This document shows positions 9,968-18,946 of a stretch of DNA of 64,000 bases, in pieces. The notes under the pieces were generated by a model. That model searched no databases. It worked only from the letters and a program-made list of their open reading frames with translations, and was not told the DNA's origin. Location: contig NZ_JABAHI010000008.1 of assembly GCF_012584445.1 (NCBI RefSeq), positions 1,240,001 through 1,304,000 of the forward strand, given 5' to 3'. Source of the DNA: Olsenella sp. KGMB02461. Lineage in GTDB: Bacteria > Actinomycetota > Coriobacteriia > Coriobacteriales > Atopobiaceae. Within the stretch, counting starts at the first letter, position 1. Every line of letters begins with the position of its first letter. A program made the translations under genes and the position numbers.

Positions 9968-9993
9968 TATCTTCTTATAATATTAAGAAGATA
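9968..9993. promoter_or_regulatory. AT-rich perfect inverted repeat upstream of surface protein gene
   Basis: TATCTTCTTA, six bases, TAAGAAGATA: ten-base perfect arms in a very AT-rich stretch (9890-10020), about 190 bases upstream of the surface-protein start at 9783. This could be an operator. The rest of the 9784-10194 gap holds no gene. A candidate minus-strand promoter (TTGATT, 17 bases, TATGTT) sits closer to the start, within 9800-9870. Confidence 0.5.
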
Positions 9994-10084
9994 TATATTA
10001 TGAACATATAAGAGACCAAAACATTGTTGGGCACCCTGAGTGCAGGTTTTTCTCGGTAGGATTTGAAGGCTGCGCAAAACGCGA

Positions 10085-10118
10085 GATCCCCGCGCAGCAG
10101 CGTCATCGCGCAGGGATC
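10085..10118 (-). terminator. Probable terminator of the iminopeptidase gene
   Basis: Eleven-base stem (GATCCCTGCGC with GCGCGGGGATC on the minus strand, one G-U pair), followed after seven bases by TTTT. It lies about 75 bases beyond the stop at 10195. The T-tract is short, so confidence is moderate. Confidence 0.55.
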
Positions 10119-10194
10119 CTATAGATGCATTTATATATTGTGCTAGTGATATCGACGACGGCTCTAGGGCGCATGCCGGCGACGAGCCTGAAGG

Positions 10195-11094
10195 CTATGC
10201 CGGGTCGTGCTCAGAGAGGAAGCCCTCCACCAGGGCGTTGTAGGTCTCGGGGATCTCCAGGTGCACGCAGTGGGTGCCGCGTAGAAGCTCCCAGCGGGCG
10301 TTTGGAATGCCGTCGACGATCTGTTTGGAGATGAGCGGGGTGGACTCGTCGGCGTTGCCGGAAGTCACAAGGGTGGGGATGGTGATGGAGGGCAGCTCGT
10401 CCACCACGCTCCAGTGGGAGAGTTTGCCGGTGACCACAAACTCGCTCATTCCCTGCATGATGTGGTAGACCTCGTCGCCATGGGGGTTGGGGATGGGGCG
10501 CCGCAGGTTGTGAGGACGCTGGTCCTCGGGGACAAGGCTCACATGGCGGCGGTAATACAGGTCGCTGGCGGCTTTGACCTCAGGACGCTCGTAGTCTCCA
10601 TCGCGGTCGGCCTGGGCCAGGGCCTCCTCCATCTCTTTAGGCAGGTAGCTGCGCAAACGCAGCGCCTCCTCAAGCCACAGGTCAAGGGAGGCAGGCGAGC
10701 TGGCGATGACCATGGAAGCGACGCCTTTGGGGTGATGGGTGGCGTACTGCAGCGCCAACATGCCGCCCCAACTCTGACCCAACAGATGGCACTGGTCCAA
10801 GCCCAAGTGCTCGCGCAGGCATGCCAGCTCCTCTTCGAAGAGCTGGGCGGAGGCCTCTTCTTGGGGGTTGGCCAAGGGAGTCGAGTTGCCGCAGCCCACC
10901 TGGTCGTAGTAGATCACCTGGCGGCCATAGCGCTGCGCAAGCTCGTCCAAGGAACGCAGGTAGTAGTGGGTGTTGCCAGGGCCTCCATGGATGGCGAGCA
11001 GCGGGAGCTTATGGGCCGACGGCTCCCCCACCACGCGATACCAGGTCTTATAGCCATGAAAGTCCATGGCGCCCACTGTTTCTTGAAGCGTCAT
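10195..11094 (-). CDS. pip: Prolyl iminopeptidase-like alpha/beta hydrolase
   Basis: 299 residues from the preferred start. Oxyanion motif HGGPG at about 36-40, DQVGCGNST at about 64-72 and nucleophile elbow GQSWGG (Ser about 108) are hallmarks of the proline iminopeptidase (S33) family. The acid is likely in SGNADEST and the histidine in GTHCVHLE. Known members release N-terminal proline from peptides in the cytosol. Two upstream in-frame ATGs exist (11163 and 11115). I chose 11094 because AGGGGG lies six bases before it and the length then matches family members. The gene is divergent from an oligopeptide-binding protein, which fits a role in peptide use, though that link is inference. Confidence 0.88.
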   Translation of the reverse strand: MTLQETVGAMDFHGYKTWYRVVGEPSAHKLPLLAIHGGPGNTHYYLRSLDELAQRYGRQVIYYDQVGCGNSTPLANPQEEASAQLFEEELACLREHLGLDQCHLLGQSWGGMLALQYATHHPKGVASMVIASSPASLDLWLEEALRLRSYLPKEMEEALAQADRDGDYERPEVKAASDLYYRRHVSLVPEDQRPHNLRRPIPNPHGDEVYHIMQGMSEFVVTGKLSHWSVVDELPSITIPTLVTSGNADESTPLISKQIVDGIPNARWELLRGTHCVHLEIPETYNALVEGFLSEHDPA

Positions 11095-11274
11095 AGCAGC
11101 CCCCTTCGAGGTCATGAAGCATTCTTTCCGCCGCGATGGGCCAAAAGGCCCCACATCAGGCACCCAGTGTAGGGTCCCTTGATTGCGTCCCTATTAATAG
11201 TGGACTCTCGTTTTTTGAAGCCGGGGGTTTCTCGGTCACTATAGGGCCACTTTAGTTTGACAGAGGAGGGTCCT

Positions 11275-12921
11275 ATGAACATCCAGCTCAACCGCGCTCA
11301 GTTTTTGAAGGCAAGCGCAGCCACCTTGGCAGCCTGGGGTGTGGCGTCGCCTTTGGCCGGCTGCAAGTCCGGCAGCGGCGCTGAGGCCGTCTTGGTCTAC
11401 GGCATCCAAAACCCTACCGGCATCGAGCCTTACACCCTTGAGGACGAGAACGCCATGGCCGTGTGCTACCAGCTGTTCGATCCCCTCACCCGCTACAACC
11501 CCCAAACCCAGGAGCTGGACCCTCTGGTAGCCAAAAGCTGGGAGTCCAACGACACGGCAGACGAGTGGACCTTCCATCTGCGCGACGACGTGACGTTTCA
11601 TGACGGCAGCAAGGTGACGGCCAAGTCCTTTGTCTACGGATGGACGCGCCTGGTAAACCCAAAGTCCTACGACACCCCCTCGGCCCTTGGCTACCACCTG
11701 TCCATGGTGGACGGCTACGACGAGCTCGTAAGCGGCGAGAACGTGGAGTTCACGGGGCTTTCCGCTCCCGATGACACCACCTTTGTGGTCAAGCTCTCGG
11801 CCCCCTACGCAGACTTCCCCTACGTATGCTCCACTTGCACGCTGGCACCCATCCCAGAAGGCATGGGCACCGGCGACAATTACCAGTCTTATGCGGCCGC
11901 CCCTGTGGGCAACGGCGCCTTCAAAATGAAAGGAGAGTTCAAAGACGGCCAATATGTGGAGCTAGAGCGCTACGAGGATTATTGGGGCGACGTTCCCAAG
12001 ATCTCAGGCGTGCGTTTTACCGTGTACCGCGACGTGCTCACGTCCTATAAGGAGGTGGAGGCCGGCAGTTGCGACTGCTCCAATGTGCCCCTCAACCAGT
12101 GCATGCAGTCCAAAGAGACCTACGGCGAGGCCGAGGACGGCGGTTATGTGGCCAACCCCGGCCACCAGTACTTCTCTGGCGAGATGCTCTACACCCAATA
12201 CCTGGTGTTCAACATGGGCGCTCAAGAGATCGCAGACATCCGCATTCGCCAGGCGCTCTCCCTGGCCATCAACCGCGACGCCATCTGCACCAACGTGTAC
12301 CAGGGTTCTGCCGAGCCAGCCACAGACATCATTCCTCCCGCCATCGCAGGTTCCACCCCCAATACCTGGCCCGTGGAGTTTGATCGCGACCGCGCGGGCG
12401 CCCTGCTGGACGAGGCGGGCTACCCGGCAGACAGCAATGGGCGCCGCGGGCTTGCCATCCAACTGATGACCAATGCAGCCAACGACAAGACCGAGTATGA
12501 GGCCATCATCTCCGACTGGGACGCCATCGGCATCGACGCCTCCATCAACCAGCTGGAATATGCCGCCATGCTGGACAACTACTACTCGGGCAACTTTGTA
12601 GTGGCAGCCCGCGGATGGTACGCAGACTACCCCATCGCCGACAACTACCTCTATCCGCTCTTCTCGGCATCCTCCAGCGACAATATGAGCCACTTCGATG
12701 ACCCTGAGTTCGACCGGATGATCCTTGCGGCCCGCGCCATCACCAACGACCAGGAGCGCGTGGACGCCATGCACGCCTGCGACGTCTATGCTGCCGAGAA
12801 ACTCCCCATCGTGCCGCTCAACTGGCGCGGGCTTGCAAAATGCGCCACGGCCCGCTGCCATGACTTCCGCATCACCCCGCAGATTTTGCCGGTAGCCGCG
12901 CAGATGACCATCGAAGGCTGA
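11275..12921 (+). CDS. Oligopeptide ABC transporter substrate-binding lipoprotein (OppA-like)
   Basis: About 548 residues from ATG 11275, preceded by GAGGAGGG. The N-terminus has a hydrophobic segment and the lipobox LAGC (Cys about residue 28), so the protein should be a membrane-anchored lipoprotein. The body matches family 5 extracellular binding proteins: WTFHLRDDVTFHDGSKVTA, VKLSAPYADFPY, IRIRQALSLAINRD and the C-terminal ADYPIADNYLYPLF block. Family members bind peptides, nickel or related ligands. No permease or ATPase gene adjoins it, so it is an orphan that must share a transporter encoded elsewhere. No classical terminator follows; the repeated element at 12946 does. The frame contains an exact copy of the dispersed 10-mer at 12792. 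Confidence 0.92.
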   Translation: MNIQLNRAQFLKASAATLAAWGVASPLAGCKSGSGAEAVLVYGIQNPTGIEPYTLEDENAMAVCYQLFDPLTRYNPQTQELDPLVAKSWESNDTADEWTFHLRDDVTFHDGSKVTAKSFVYGWTRLVNPKSYDTPSALGYHLSMVDGYDELVSGENVEFTGLSAPDDTTFVVKLSAPYADFPYVCSTCTLAPIPEGMGTGDNYQSYAAAPVGNGAFKMKGEFKDGQYVELERYEDYWGDVPKISGVRFTVYRDVLTSYKEVEAGSCDCSNVPLNQCMQSKETYGEAEDGGYVANPGHQYFSGEMLYTQYLVFNMGAQEIADIRIRQALSLAINRDAICTNVYQGSAEPATDIIPPAIAGSTPNTWPVEFDRDRAGALLDEAGYPADSNGRRGLAIQLMTNAANDKTEYEAIISDWDAIGIDASINQLEYAAMLDNYYSGNFVVAARGWYADYPIADNYLYPLFSASSSDNMSHFDDPEFDRMILAARAITNDQERVDAMHACDVYAAEKLPIVPLNWRGLAKCATARCHDFRITPQILPVAAQMTIEG

Positions 12922-12945
12922 CGGCCTCTCGCTCACCCCCCCCCC

Positions 12946-13228
12946 GTTCTCCTAGGCACTCTAAGAGAACAACCAGAGAGAGCAGCTGTTCTCCTAGGCG
13001 CTCTAAGAGAACAGCTATTTGGACTCTCCGTACTCCTAGGCAGCTAAATAGAACCCATTCTGTTCTATTTAGCTGCCTAGGAGTCATTATGGCTTGAAGA
13101 TCGCTTGAGAAGCGTTCTATTTGGAGTCTAATAGCCATCGCCGCTTTGCAAGTTGTTCTCCTAGGTGACCATCTAGAACATCGAGATTAACGGCTCAGAT
13201 GGCCCCCACCGAGAGATCCCAAGAGTGC
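12946..13228. repeat. Modular intergenic repeat element, copy 1
   Basis: About 283 bases. It begins with two tandem modules of GTTCTCCTAGGC, then a short variable stretch and AAGAGAAC; the second has ten-base arms AGCTGTTCTC/GAGAACAGCT. A palindrome follows with 23-base arms at 13032-13054 and 13062-13084 and a seven-base loop. The last 145 or so bases are nearly identical to copy 2 at 41475 (about five differences) and end with GTTCTCCTAGG...AGAAC and GAGATCCCAAGAGTGC. It lies between the convergent oppA-like and HlyC-like genes, directly next to the latter's terminator. A run of ten C (12936-12945) abuts it. The small open frames inside are not genes. Confidence 0.9.
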
Positions 13229-13229
13229 C

Positions 13230-13275
13230 AAAAAAACGACGATGGGCCCTGGGATCAAGATCTCAGGGCCCATCG
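13230..13275 (-). terminator. Intrinsic terminator of the CNNM/HlyC gene
   Basis: Perfect 12-base stem CGATGGGCCCTG / CAGGGCCCATCG with a 12-base loop, followed on the minus strand by seven T after a short spacer. It lies 36 bases beyond the stop at 13312 and abuts the repeat element. Confidence 0.9.
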
Positions 13276-13311
13276 CATCTCGCGACGTCTTTGGCAGACG
13301 AGCCAGAAGCC

Positions 13312-14754
13312 TTAGCGTTTCTCTTGCTCGTCGACGGTAGCGTCTTCCACGTCCACGTCTACCGGAGCATCCTTGTCGTCGTGGCCCTCGCGGATGCGGG
13401 AGAGCCATCCGCCGTCGCGCTCATGGGAGCGCTCCGAGTCTTCGTCGGCTTGCTCCTGCTCGGGATCGTCGGGGACCGGCGCGATCACACGCAAGAGGGC
13501 GATGCGATTGCCGCGCATGGACTGCACGCGGAAGCGCCAGCCCTCTACCTCGAAGACCTCGCCGGGGCTGGGAAGGCCGTCCGCCAGGTCCAGGATGAAG
13601 CCGGCTATGGTCTCGTAGGCGTCGGAGTCCTCGATGGGCCAGCCCAGCTCAGCGGCGTCGTCGATGGAGAAGCGGCCATCCACCAGCCACTCGCGGTCGG
13701 CCAGCTTGGTGAGGTACTTGTTGTCGGGGTCGAACTCGTCCTCGATCTCGCCCACCACCTCTTCGACGATGTCCTCGATGGTGATGACGCCGGCAGTTCC
13801 GCCGTACTCGTCTACCACGATGACCATCTGGTCGTGGCTGGTCTGCATCTCGGAGAGCAGCGGGATGATGTCTTTGGTGTCAGGCACGAAGTCTGCCTCG
13901 CGCACATAGCCCGCGATGGCGTCTTGGCCCTTGCCCTCGTCGATGATGGGGGCGATAAGGTCTTTGATGTGCGCGATGCCCACGATGCGGTCCACATCCT
14001 CATGGAAGATGGGGATGCGCGAATAGCCCGTCTGGCGCATGCAGGCCAGCACCTCGTTCAAAGTGAGGGTGTCTTCCAGCGCCGTCATGTCCACGCGAGG
14101 CACCATCACCTGGCGAGCCGCGGCGTCGCCCAGGTCAAAGATCTCGTGGATCATGCTCTTCTCTTCATCGGTGAGCTCTTCTGCATCGCTCACCATGTAG
14201 CGAATCTCTTCCTCGGAGACGTTCTGGCGCTCATCGGCGCTTTTGACGCCCATTAGGCGCGAGAGGCCGTCGGCGCTCTTGGCGGTGATCCAGATGAGGG
14301 GGCGCACCGCCTTGGTGAAGCCCTTCAAAAAGCCGGCCACACCCTTGGACACGCCCTCGCAGTCTGCCAGAGCGATGCGCTTGGGCACGAGCTCGCCCAC
14401 CACAATGGAGAAGTAAGACACGATAAGGGTGATGATCACCGGCGCCAAACCCGAGGCCACAGAGGCCGGCAGGCCCAAAGAGACCATCCATTGGCCAAAG
14501 GGGTCGGACAGATTGGTGGCCGCAACGGCAGAGCTGAAGAAGCCCACCAACGTGATGGCCACCTGGATGGCCGCCAACAGATCGCCAGAATCGCCGGAGA
14601 GCTCAAAGGCGGTGGCCGCCTTTTTGTCGCCCTCCTCCATGTCGCGCTCGAGCAGCGGACGCTTGACGTTTACCAGGGCCATCTCGCTCATGGAGAAAAA
14701 GCCGTTTACCAGCGTGAGCAAAAAAGTGACGATGATACTAAGAGCTACGTCCAT
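13312..14754 (-). CDS. CNNM/HlyC-CorC family membrane protein (DUF21 and CBS domains)
   Basis: 480 residues. Order: first membrane helix (LSIIVTFLLTLVNGFFSMSEMALV), DUF21 region with three to four helices up to about 150 including VVGELVPKRIAL, then a linker EEEIRYMVSDAEE. Next come paired CBS domains (about 200-330: VPRVDMTALEDTLTLNEVLACMR, HIKDLI and VDEYGGTAGVITIEDIVEEVVGEIEDEFD) and a CorC_HlyC domain (about 345-430). The acidic tail of about 45 residues varies in this family. Proteins of this type are implicated in magnesium or cobalt efflux; haemolysin annotation is historical. The ribosome site is weak (GAGG 13 bases upstream), so the start is less certain. Confidence 0.92.
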   Translation of the reverse strand: MDVALSIIVTFLLTLVNGFFSMSEMALVNVKRPLLERDMEEGDKKAATAFELSGDSGDLLAAIQVAITLVGFFSSAVAATNLSDPFGQWMVSLGLPASVASGLAPVIITLIVSYFSIVVGELVPKRIALADCEGVSKGVAGFLKGFTKAVRPLIWITAKSADGLSRLMGVKSADERQNVSEEEIRYMVSDAEELTDEEKSMIHEIFDLGDAAARQVMVPRVDMTALEDTLTLNEVLACMRQTGYSRIPIFHEDVDRIVGIAHIKDLIAPIIDEGKGQDAIAGYVREADFVPDTKDIIPLLSEMQTSHDQMVIVVDEYGGTAGVITIEDIVEEVVGEIEDEFDPDNKYLTKLADREWLVDGRFSIDDAAELGWPIEDSDAYETIAGFILDLADGLPSPGEVFEVEGWRFRVQSMRGNRIALLRVIAPVPDDPEQEQADEDSERSHERDGGWLSRIREGHDDKDAPVDVDVEDATVDEQEKR

Positions 14755-14962
14755 CTAAGTGTTCGACCTCTAACGGTTGAAGAATTGCCTAACGATACTC
14801 GAGTGTTCATATTACCTAAAGGCCCCGAGCCGCCCAAATGCACGCTGTGCGGCGCAACTTGCACGCGCGTGCGCCCACCGGGCTCAGAGCGGCCCGGACA
14901 CCTTCCCCTTGCCGAGAAACGCTGCCGCCTAGGGTTGCAAAATCCCGGTTGCAGGGCTGGTT

Positions 14963-15151
14963 TTAGGCCAGTTTGAAGCCTGCGGCCTCGATGGCCTGGG
15001 AGACTTGCTGGGGAGTGAGGTCGCCCTCATAGGTGACGGTGCCGGTGGAGGCGTCTGCCTTCACGTCCTTGGCGCCGCGGTCCTCAAGCTCCATGGTGAC
15101 CAGCATCTCGCAGTGCTTGCAATGCATGCCTTCTACCTGAATGATGTTCAT
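14963..15151 (-). CDS. Heavy-metal-associated domain protein (CopZ-like)
   Basis: 62 residues, a single HMA domain with GMHCKHC (Cys11 and Cys14), the pattern that binds Cu(I) or other soft metals, and the expected beta-alpha-beta spacing down to AIEAAGF. Stand-alone HMA proteins usually act as cytosolic copper chaperones, but no copper ATPase or CsoR-like regulator is next to it. A GGAGG-like site (AGGAGG, 6-8 bases) precedes the ATG. The neighbour upstream on the same strand is the flavodiiron gene. Confidence 0.88.
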   Translation of the reverse strand: MNIIQVEGMHCKHCEMLVTMELEDRGAKDVKADASTGTVTYEGDLTPQQVSQAIEAAGFKLA

Positions 15152-15228
15152 GGCAAACCTCCTTAGTGCCCCTGGGGATCATGCGGCGAGGGGCCGCTGC
15201 GGACACCCCAAAAGATCCCCGGTGTGCC

Positions 15229-15264
15229 AAGAGGAGGAGCCCGTCTTGCAGGACCCCTCCTCTT
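15229..15264 (-). terminator. Stem-loop between flavodiiron and HMA genes
   Basis: Nine-base perfect arms AAGAGGAGG / CCTCCTCTT around an 18-base loop. There is no T-tract on either strand, so it may be a terminator without U-run, a processing hairpin or an operator. It sits between the flavodiiron stop (15336) and the HMA start (15151). Confidence 0.4.
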
Positions 15265-15335
15265 AGATGACGGTCTTTTAGCTTAGGCCATCGCCATGCA
15301 GGACCTGTGGCCCGCACAGATGGCCAAAGCAAGGG

Positions 15336-16523
15336 TTACTCGGTCTCTTTGACCATGGCGCGGACCTTGGCCTGAAGATCGTCCAGATAGGCCTGGTCGG
15401 GGCGCCAGTTGAGGCTCACCGGGTCGAGAGGCAGCTGGAAGCCGGTGTCTGCCAGCACCTGCTGCACCTGCTTTTGGGCCACCGGAGCCCAGCCGTAGGA
15501 GCCAAAGGCCAGGCCTACGCGGGTGTTGTTGCGCGGGGACAGGCCGCGGAAGTAGGTGAGGAACTTGGCCACGTTGGGCAGCATCTGCATGTTAAGGGTG
15601 GAAGAGCCCACGCACACATACTTGCAGTCCATGATGTAGGACAAGATGTCGCTCTCGTGGGTGTACTTGAGGTCGAAGTAACGGCAGTCGATCTCCTCTT
15701 GGACAAAGGCTTCGCAGATGGCCTTGGCCATCTTCTCAGTGGAGTCCCACATGGTGTCATAGATGACGGCGCACTTGTCCACGCGCTCGTTTTGGGTCCA
15801 GTGGCTGTAGCACTCCAGGATGTCGCCGATATGCTCGGTCCAGATGACGCCGTGAGCCGGAGCAATCATCTCGAGGTCCAGGCCCTTGACCGCCTCGAGG
15901 GCCTTGGCGGCCTGCATGCCGTAAGGCTGCACGATGTTGGCGTAGTACTTGCGGGCCTGCTTCATGACCTCGCAGAGGTTGGAGTCCGCATCGAAGCGGG
16001 TAGTGGAGGCGAAGTGCTGGCCAAAGGCGTCGTTGGAGAAGAGCACCTTGTCGTACTCGTCGTAGGTGACCATGTTGTCAGGCCAGTGGACCATGGGGGT
16101 CTCGACAAACGTGAGGGTGCGCTTGCCAATGTTCAAGGTGTCGCCGGTCTTCACGGCATTGAACTCGATGCCGGCCTCCTGGTAGTGCTTGGCAAACTCG
16201 CCCACGGCTTTGGTGGAGCAATAGAAGGCGGCGTTGGGGCAGGCCTGGGCGATCATAGGCAGGCTGCCGGAGTGGTCCATCTCCACGTGGTTGGCAATGA
16301 CCACGTCGATCTTGGCAGGGTCGATCACCGAGGAGATGCGCTGCAGCAGATCCTCATGGAACTTGGCCTTCACGGTGTCGATAAGGGTGACCTTCTCATC
16401 GATGATGAGGTAGGCGTTGTAGGTGAGGCCCTTCTCGGTGGTGTAGCCGTGAAAATGGCGCTCGTTCCAATCCAGCGCGCCCACCCAATAGATGTCTGGC
16501 TTGATTTGCTGTGCGACCTGCAT
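15336..16523 (-). CDS. fprA: Flavodiiron protein (A-type flavoprotein, oxygen/NO reductase)
   Basis: 395 residues. The N-terminal metallo-beta-lactamase-like domain holds the diiron ligands HVEMDHSG (His79, Glu81, Asp83, His84), His about 146 in MVHWPD, and Asp in SNDAFGQH. The C-terminal flavodoxin domain starts with CAVIYDTMWDSTEKMA (about 255). In anaerobes these enzymes reduce O2 to water or NO to N2O with electrons from rubredoxin or a flavin reductase; no fused rubredoxin is present. AAGGAG lies five bases before the ATG. This is a protective enzyme fitting a strict or microaerotolerant anaerobe. Confidence 0.95.
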   Translation of the reverse strand: MQVAQQIKPDIYWVGALDWNERHFHGYTTEKGLTYNAYLIIDEKVTLIDTVKAKFHEDLLQRISSVIDPAKIDVVIANHVEMDHSGSLPMIAQACPNAAFYCSTKAVGEFAKHYQEAGIEFNAVKTGDTLNIGKRTLTFVETPMVHWPDNMVTYDEYDKVLFSNDAFGQHFASTTRFDADSNLCEVMKQARKYYANIVQPYGMQAAKALEAVKGLDLEMIAPAHGVIWTEHIGDILECYSHWTQNERVDKCAVIYDTMWDSTEKMAKAICEAFVQEEIDCRYFDLKYTHESDILSYIMDCKYVCVGSSTLNMQMLPNVAKFLTYFRGLSPRNNTRVGLAFGSYGWAPVAQKQVQQVLADTGFQLPLDPVSLNWRPDQAYLDDLQAKVRAMVKETE

Positions 16524-16764
16524 GAATACTCCTTTCCCCAGCGAGCGGCCGGGAAGGATCGTGAGACCGGCCCTCTACGCCGGCCTTCGAAGACAAAAAT
16601 ATACCGCTATGTTATCCCCACAACTCTGTCGCTCCATCCTGTCGCTGCCGAGAAGATCGAACCCCCTCACAAGGGCATTGCCCCTCGTAGAACAGGCTGC
16701 CCATCCGGGCAATGCTGAGGGCCGCAGACGCACCCGGAGCGCGCTTGGGGGTATCCGCTCCACC

Positions 16765-16803
16765 AAAAAACGACCCAGCTTCCCTAGAAGGGAGGCTGGG
16801 TCG
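16765..16803 (-). terminator. Intrinsic terminator of the EF-G-like gene
   Basis: Stem CGACCCAGC / GCTGGGTCG continuing past one mismatch into TCCCT / AGGGA with a three-base loop. Six T follow on the minus strand. It is about 90 bases past the stop at 16892, with one copy of the dispersed 10-mer (16860) in between. Confidence 0.92.
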
Positions 16804-16891
16804 CCTGCTAAAGGGTGGGCGAGGCTAAGAAACGGGCGCCAACCTTAAGGCGACAGGGGTTTCTCGGCAGGGAAAAGGGGCACAGGACGGC

Positions 16892-18946
16892 TTAACGGCC
16901 CTGGGAGCGGCGCTCGCGATACTCGGCCGCCAGGCGCTCCTGGACGTCGTGGGGCACCTGCTCGTAGCCCTCCACCTCGATGGAGTACTCGCCGGTGCCG
17001 CGCGACAGGGAGCGAAGGCGGGTGGCGTAGTCCACTACCTCGGCGTAGGGTGCGGTGGCTTGGATGCGCACGTCGCCCTTGTCGGTGGTGTCCATGCCCT
17101 CCACGCGGCCGCGGCACGCCGAGATGTCGCCCATGACGGAGCCGGCGTAGCTCTCGGGCACCGTGACCTCCATGTGGGCCATGGGCTCGAGGAGCACGGG
17201 CTCGGCCTGCTCGACGGCGTCCTGGAAGCCCAGACGCGCGGCGGTGCGGAAGGCCATCTCGTTGGAGTCAACCGGATGGAACTGGCCGTCGTAGAGGGCC
17301 ACCTTGACGTCGATCATGGGGTAGCCCGCCAGCACGCCCTCGCGCATGGTCTCCTGGGCGCCCTTGTCCACCGCGGGGATGAAGCCGCGGGGCACCGCGC
17401 CGCCTACGACCTCGTCCAAGAACTCGTAGCCGCCGTCGGGGTTGGGCTCGATGCGCATGCGCACGTCGGCGAACTGGCCGGCGCCGCCGGTCTGCTTCTT
17501 GTGGCGGCCATGGCCCGTGGCCGTGCGGCGGATGGTCTCGCGGTAAGGAATGCGCAGCGGCACCGTGTGGGCCTGCACGTTGGCGCGGCTCTCCAGACGG
17601 TCCAGCAGCACCGACACCTGGGCCTCGCCGATGGCGGAGATGACGGTCTGGCCGGTGTCCTCGTCGCGGTCCACCTTGAGGGTGGGGTCGGCGTCGGCCA
17701 TCTTCTCCAGGAAGGTGTAGAGCTTGTCCTCGCTGCCGCGCTGGTCGGCCTCGATGGCGATGCGGTAGAGGGAGTTGGGGAAGCGGAAGGCCGCGGCCTC
17801 CACCTTGCCGGTGGCCGAGAGGGTGTCGCCGGTCTGGGCCTCCAGCTTGGGAACCACCACGATGTCGCCGGCCCCGGCGCTCTTTATCTCGGTCATCTCG
17901 CGGCCCATCATGCGATAGATGTGAGCCAGGCGCTCGGACTTGCGGGTGCGCGCGTTGGTGAGCTCGGCGCCCGTGGCGATGGTGCCCGTAAGGACCTTGA
18001 TGAACGCCAGGCGCCCCTGCTGCTGGTCGTTCATGATCTTGAAGACGAAGACCACCGGGCGGTTGTCGTCCGGGTCCACATCCAGCAGCTCGCCGTTGAC
18101 CAGCGGCACCTTGCCGTAGGTGGCGGGGCTGGGGAAGTAGGCCACGATGTCGTCCAGAAGCGACACCACGCCCTCCTCCTTCACACAGACGCCGGCGAAG
18201 ACGGGCACGAAGAGGCGCTCGGCGATGGCGGTGGAAAGCAGCCCCTCGATCTCCTGGTTGGTGAGGGTCTCTCCCTCGATGTACTTCATCATGAGCTCGT
18301 CGTCTGCCTCGACCACCAGGTCGCAGATGGCGTCGCGGGCAGCCTCTGCGGCCGCCACGTACTGCTCGGGGATATCGAAGACCTCCACCTTGCCGTTGGC
18401 ATCCAAGCGCCTGGACTGCATGCGTATGACGTCGATGATGCCCTCGAACTCATCCCCCACTCCCATGGGCAGCGTCACGGGAGCCAGGCGATTGCCAAAC
18501 CTGTCGGTAAGCATGGCCAGGGTATCGTCGTAGTTGGTTTCAGAGCGGTCGATGCGATTCACAAAGACGGCGCGGGCCAGCGAGAGGTCCTCGGCGGCAT
18601 ACCACAGGCGAGTGGTGGTGGATTGAGGGCCCGAAGCCGCATCCACCACAAACACTGCGGTCTCGCAGGCGGCCATGGCGCAATAGGCGTCGCCGATAAA
18701 ATCTGGATAGCAAGGCGCATCGATCACGTTGAGGCGGCAGTTTTGCCACTGGATGGGGGCTACCGAGAGCTTGATGGAGAACGAGCGCTTCTCTTCTTCT
18801 GGATCGTAGTCGAGAGTGGGCTTGGTGCCGGAGTGACCGCCCAGGCGAGTGGTGGCGCCGCTCAGGTGCAGCATCGCCTCGGCCAGCATGGTCTTTCCCA
18901 CACCGCCCTGACCTACAAGTACGACATTTTTCACGCTTTCAGCCAT
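16892..18946 (-). CDS. Elongation factor G-like GTPase (FusA2 type)
   Basis: 684 residues with the EF-G domain order: G domain to about 270, domain II, then the two alpha-beta domains and the domain IV-like block (TATGHGRHKKQTGGAGQFADV, about 480). P-loop GQGGVGKT at 12-19 and NRID at 130-133 are sound. The G3 motif reads DAPCYPDF at 76-83, whereas canonical EF-G has DTPGHVDF. The catalytic His is therefore Tyr, as is known for FusA2-like paralogues, and the Gly is Cys. The protein is unlikely to be the main translocase; paralogues of this type are of uncertain role. AAGGAGG lies five bases before the ATG. Divergent from phosphofructokinase. Confidence 0.92.
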   Translation of the reverse strand: MAESVKNVVLVGQGGVGKTMLAEAMLHLSGATTRLGGHSGTKPTLDYDPEEEKRSFSIKLSVAPIQWQNCRLNVIDAPCYPDFIGDAYCAMAACETAVFVVDAASGPQSTTTRLWYAAEDLSLARAVFVNRIDRSETNYDDTLAMLTDRFGNRLAPVTLPMGVGDEFEGIIDVIRMQSRRLDANGKVEVFDIPEQYVAAAEAARDAICDLVVEADDELMMKYIEGETLTNQEIEGLLSTAIAERLFVPVFAGVCVKEEGVVSLLDDIVAYFPSPATYGKVPLVNGELLDVDPDDNRPVVFVFKIMNDQQQGRLAFIKVLTGTIATGAELTNARTRKSERLAHIYRMMGREMTEIKSAGAGDIVVVPKLEAQTGDTLSATGKVEAAAFRFPNSLYRIAIEADQRGSEDKLYTFLEKMADADPTLKVDRDEDTGQTVISAIGEAQVSVLLDRLESRANVQAHTVPLRIPYRETIRRTATGHGRHKKQTGGAGQFADVRMRIEPNPDGGYEFLDEVVGGAVPRGFIPAVDKGAQETMREGVLAGYPMIDVKVALYDGQFHPVDSNEMAFRTAARLGFQDAVEQAEPVLLEPMAHMEVTVPESYAGSVMGDISACRGRVEGMDTTDKGDVRIQATAPYAEVVDYATRLRSLSRGTGEYSIEVEGYEQVPHDVQERLAAEYRERRSQGR

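Noticed and set aside
12872..13138. Small open frame inside repeat copy 1
   Set aside because: Not preserved in copy 2 and spans the palindrome; no ribosome site.
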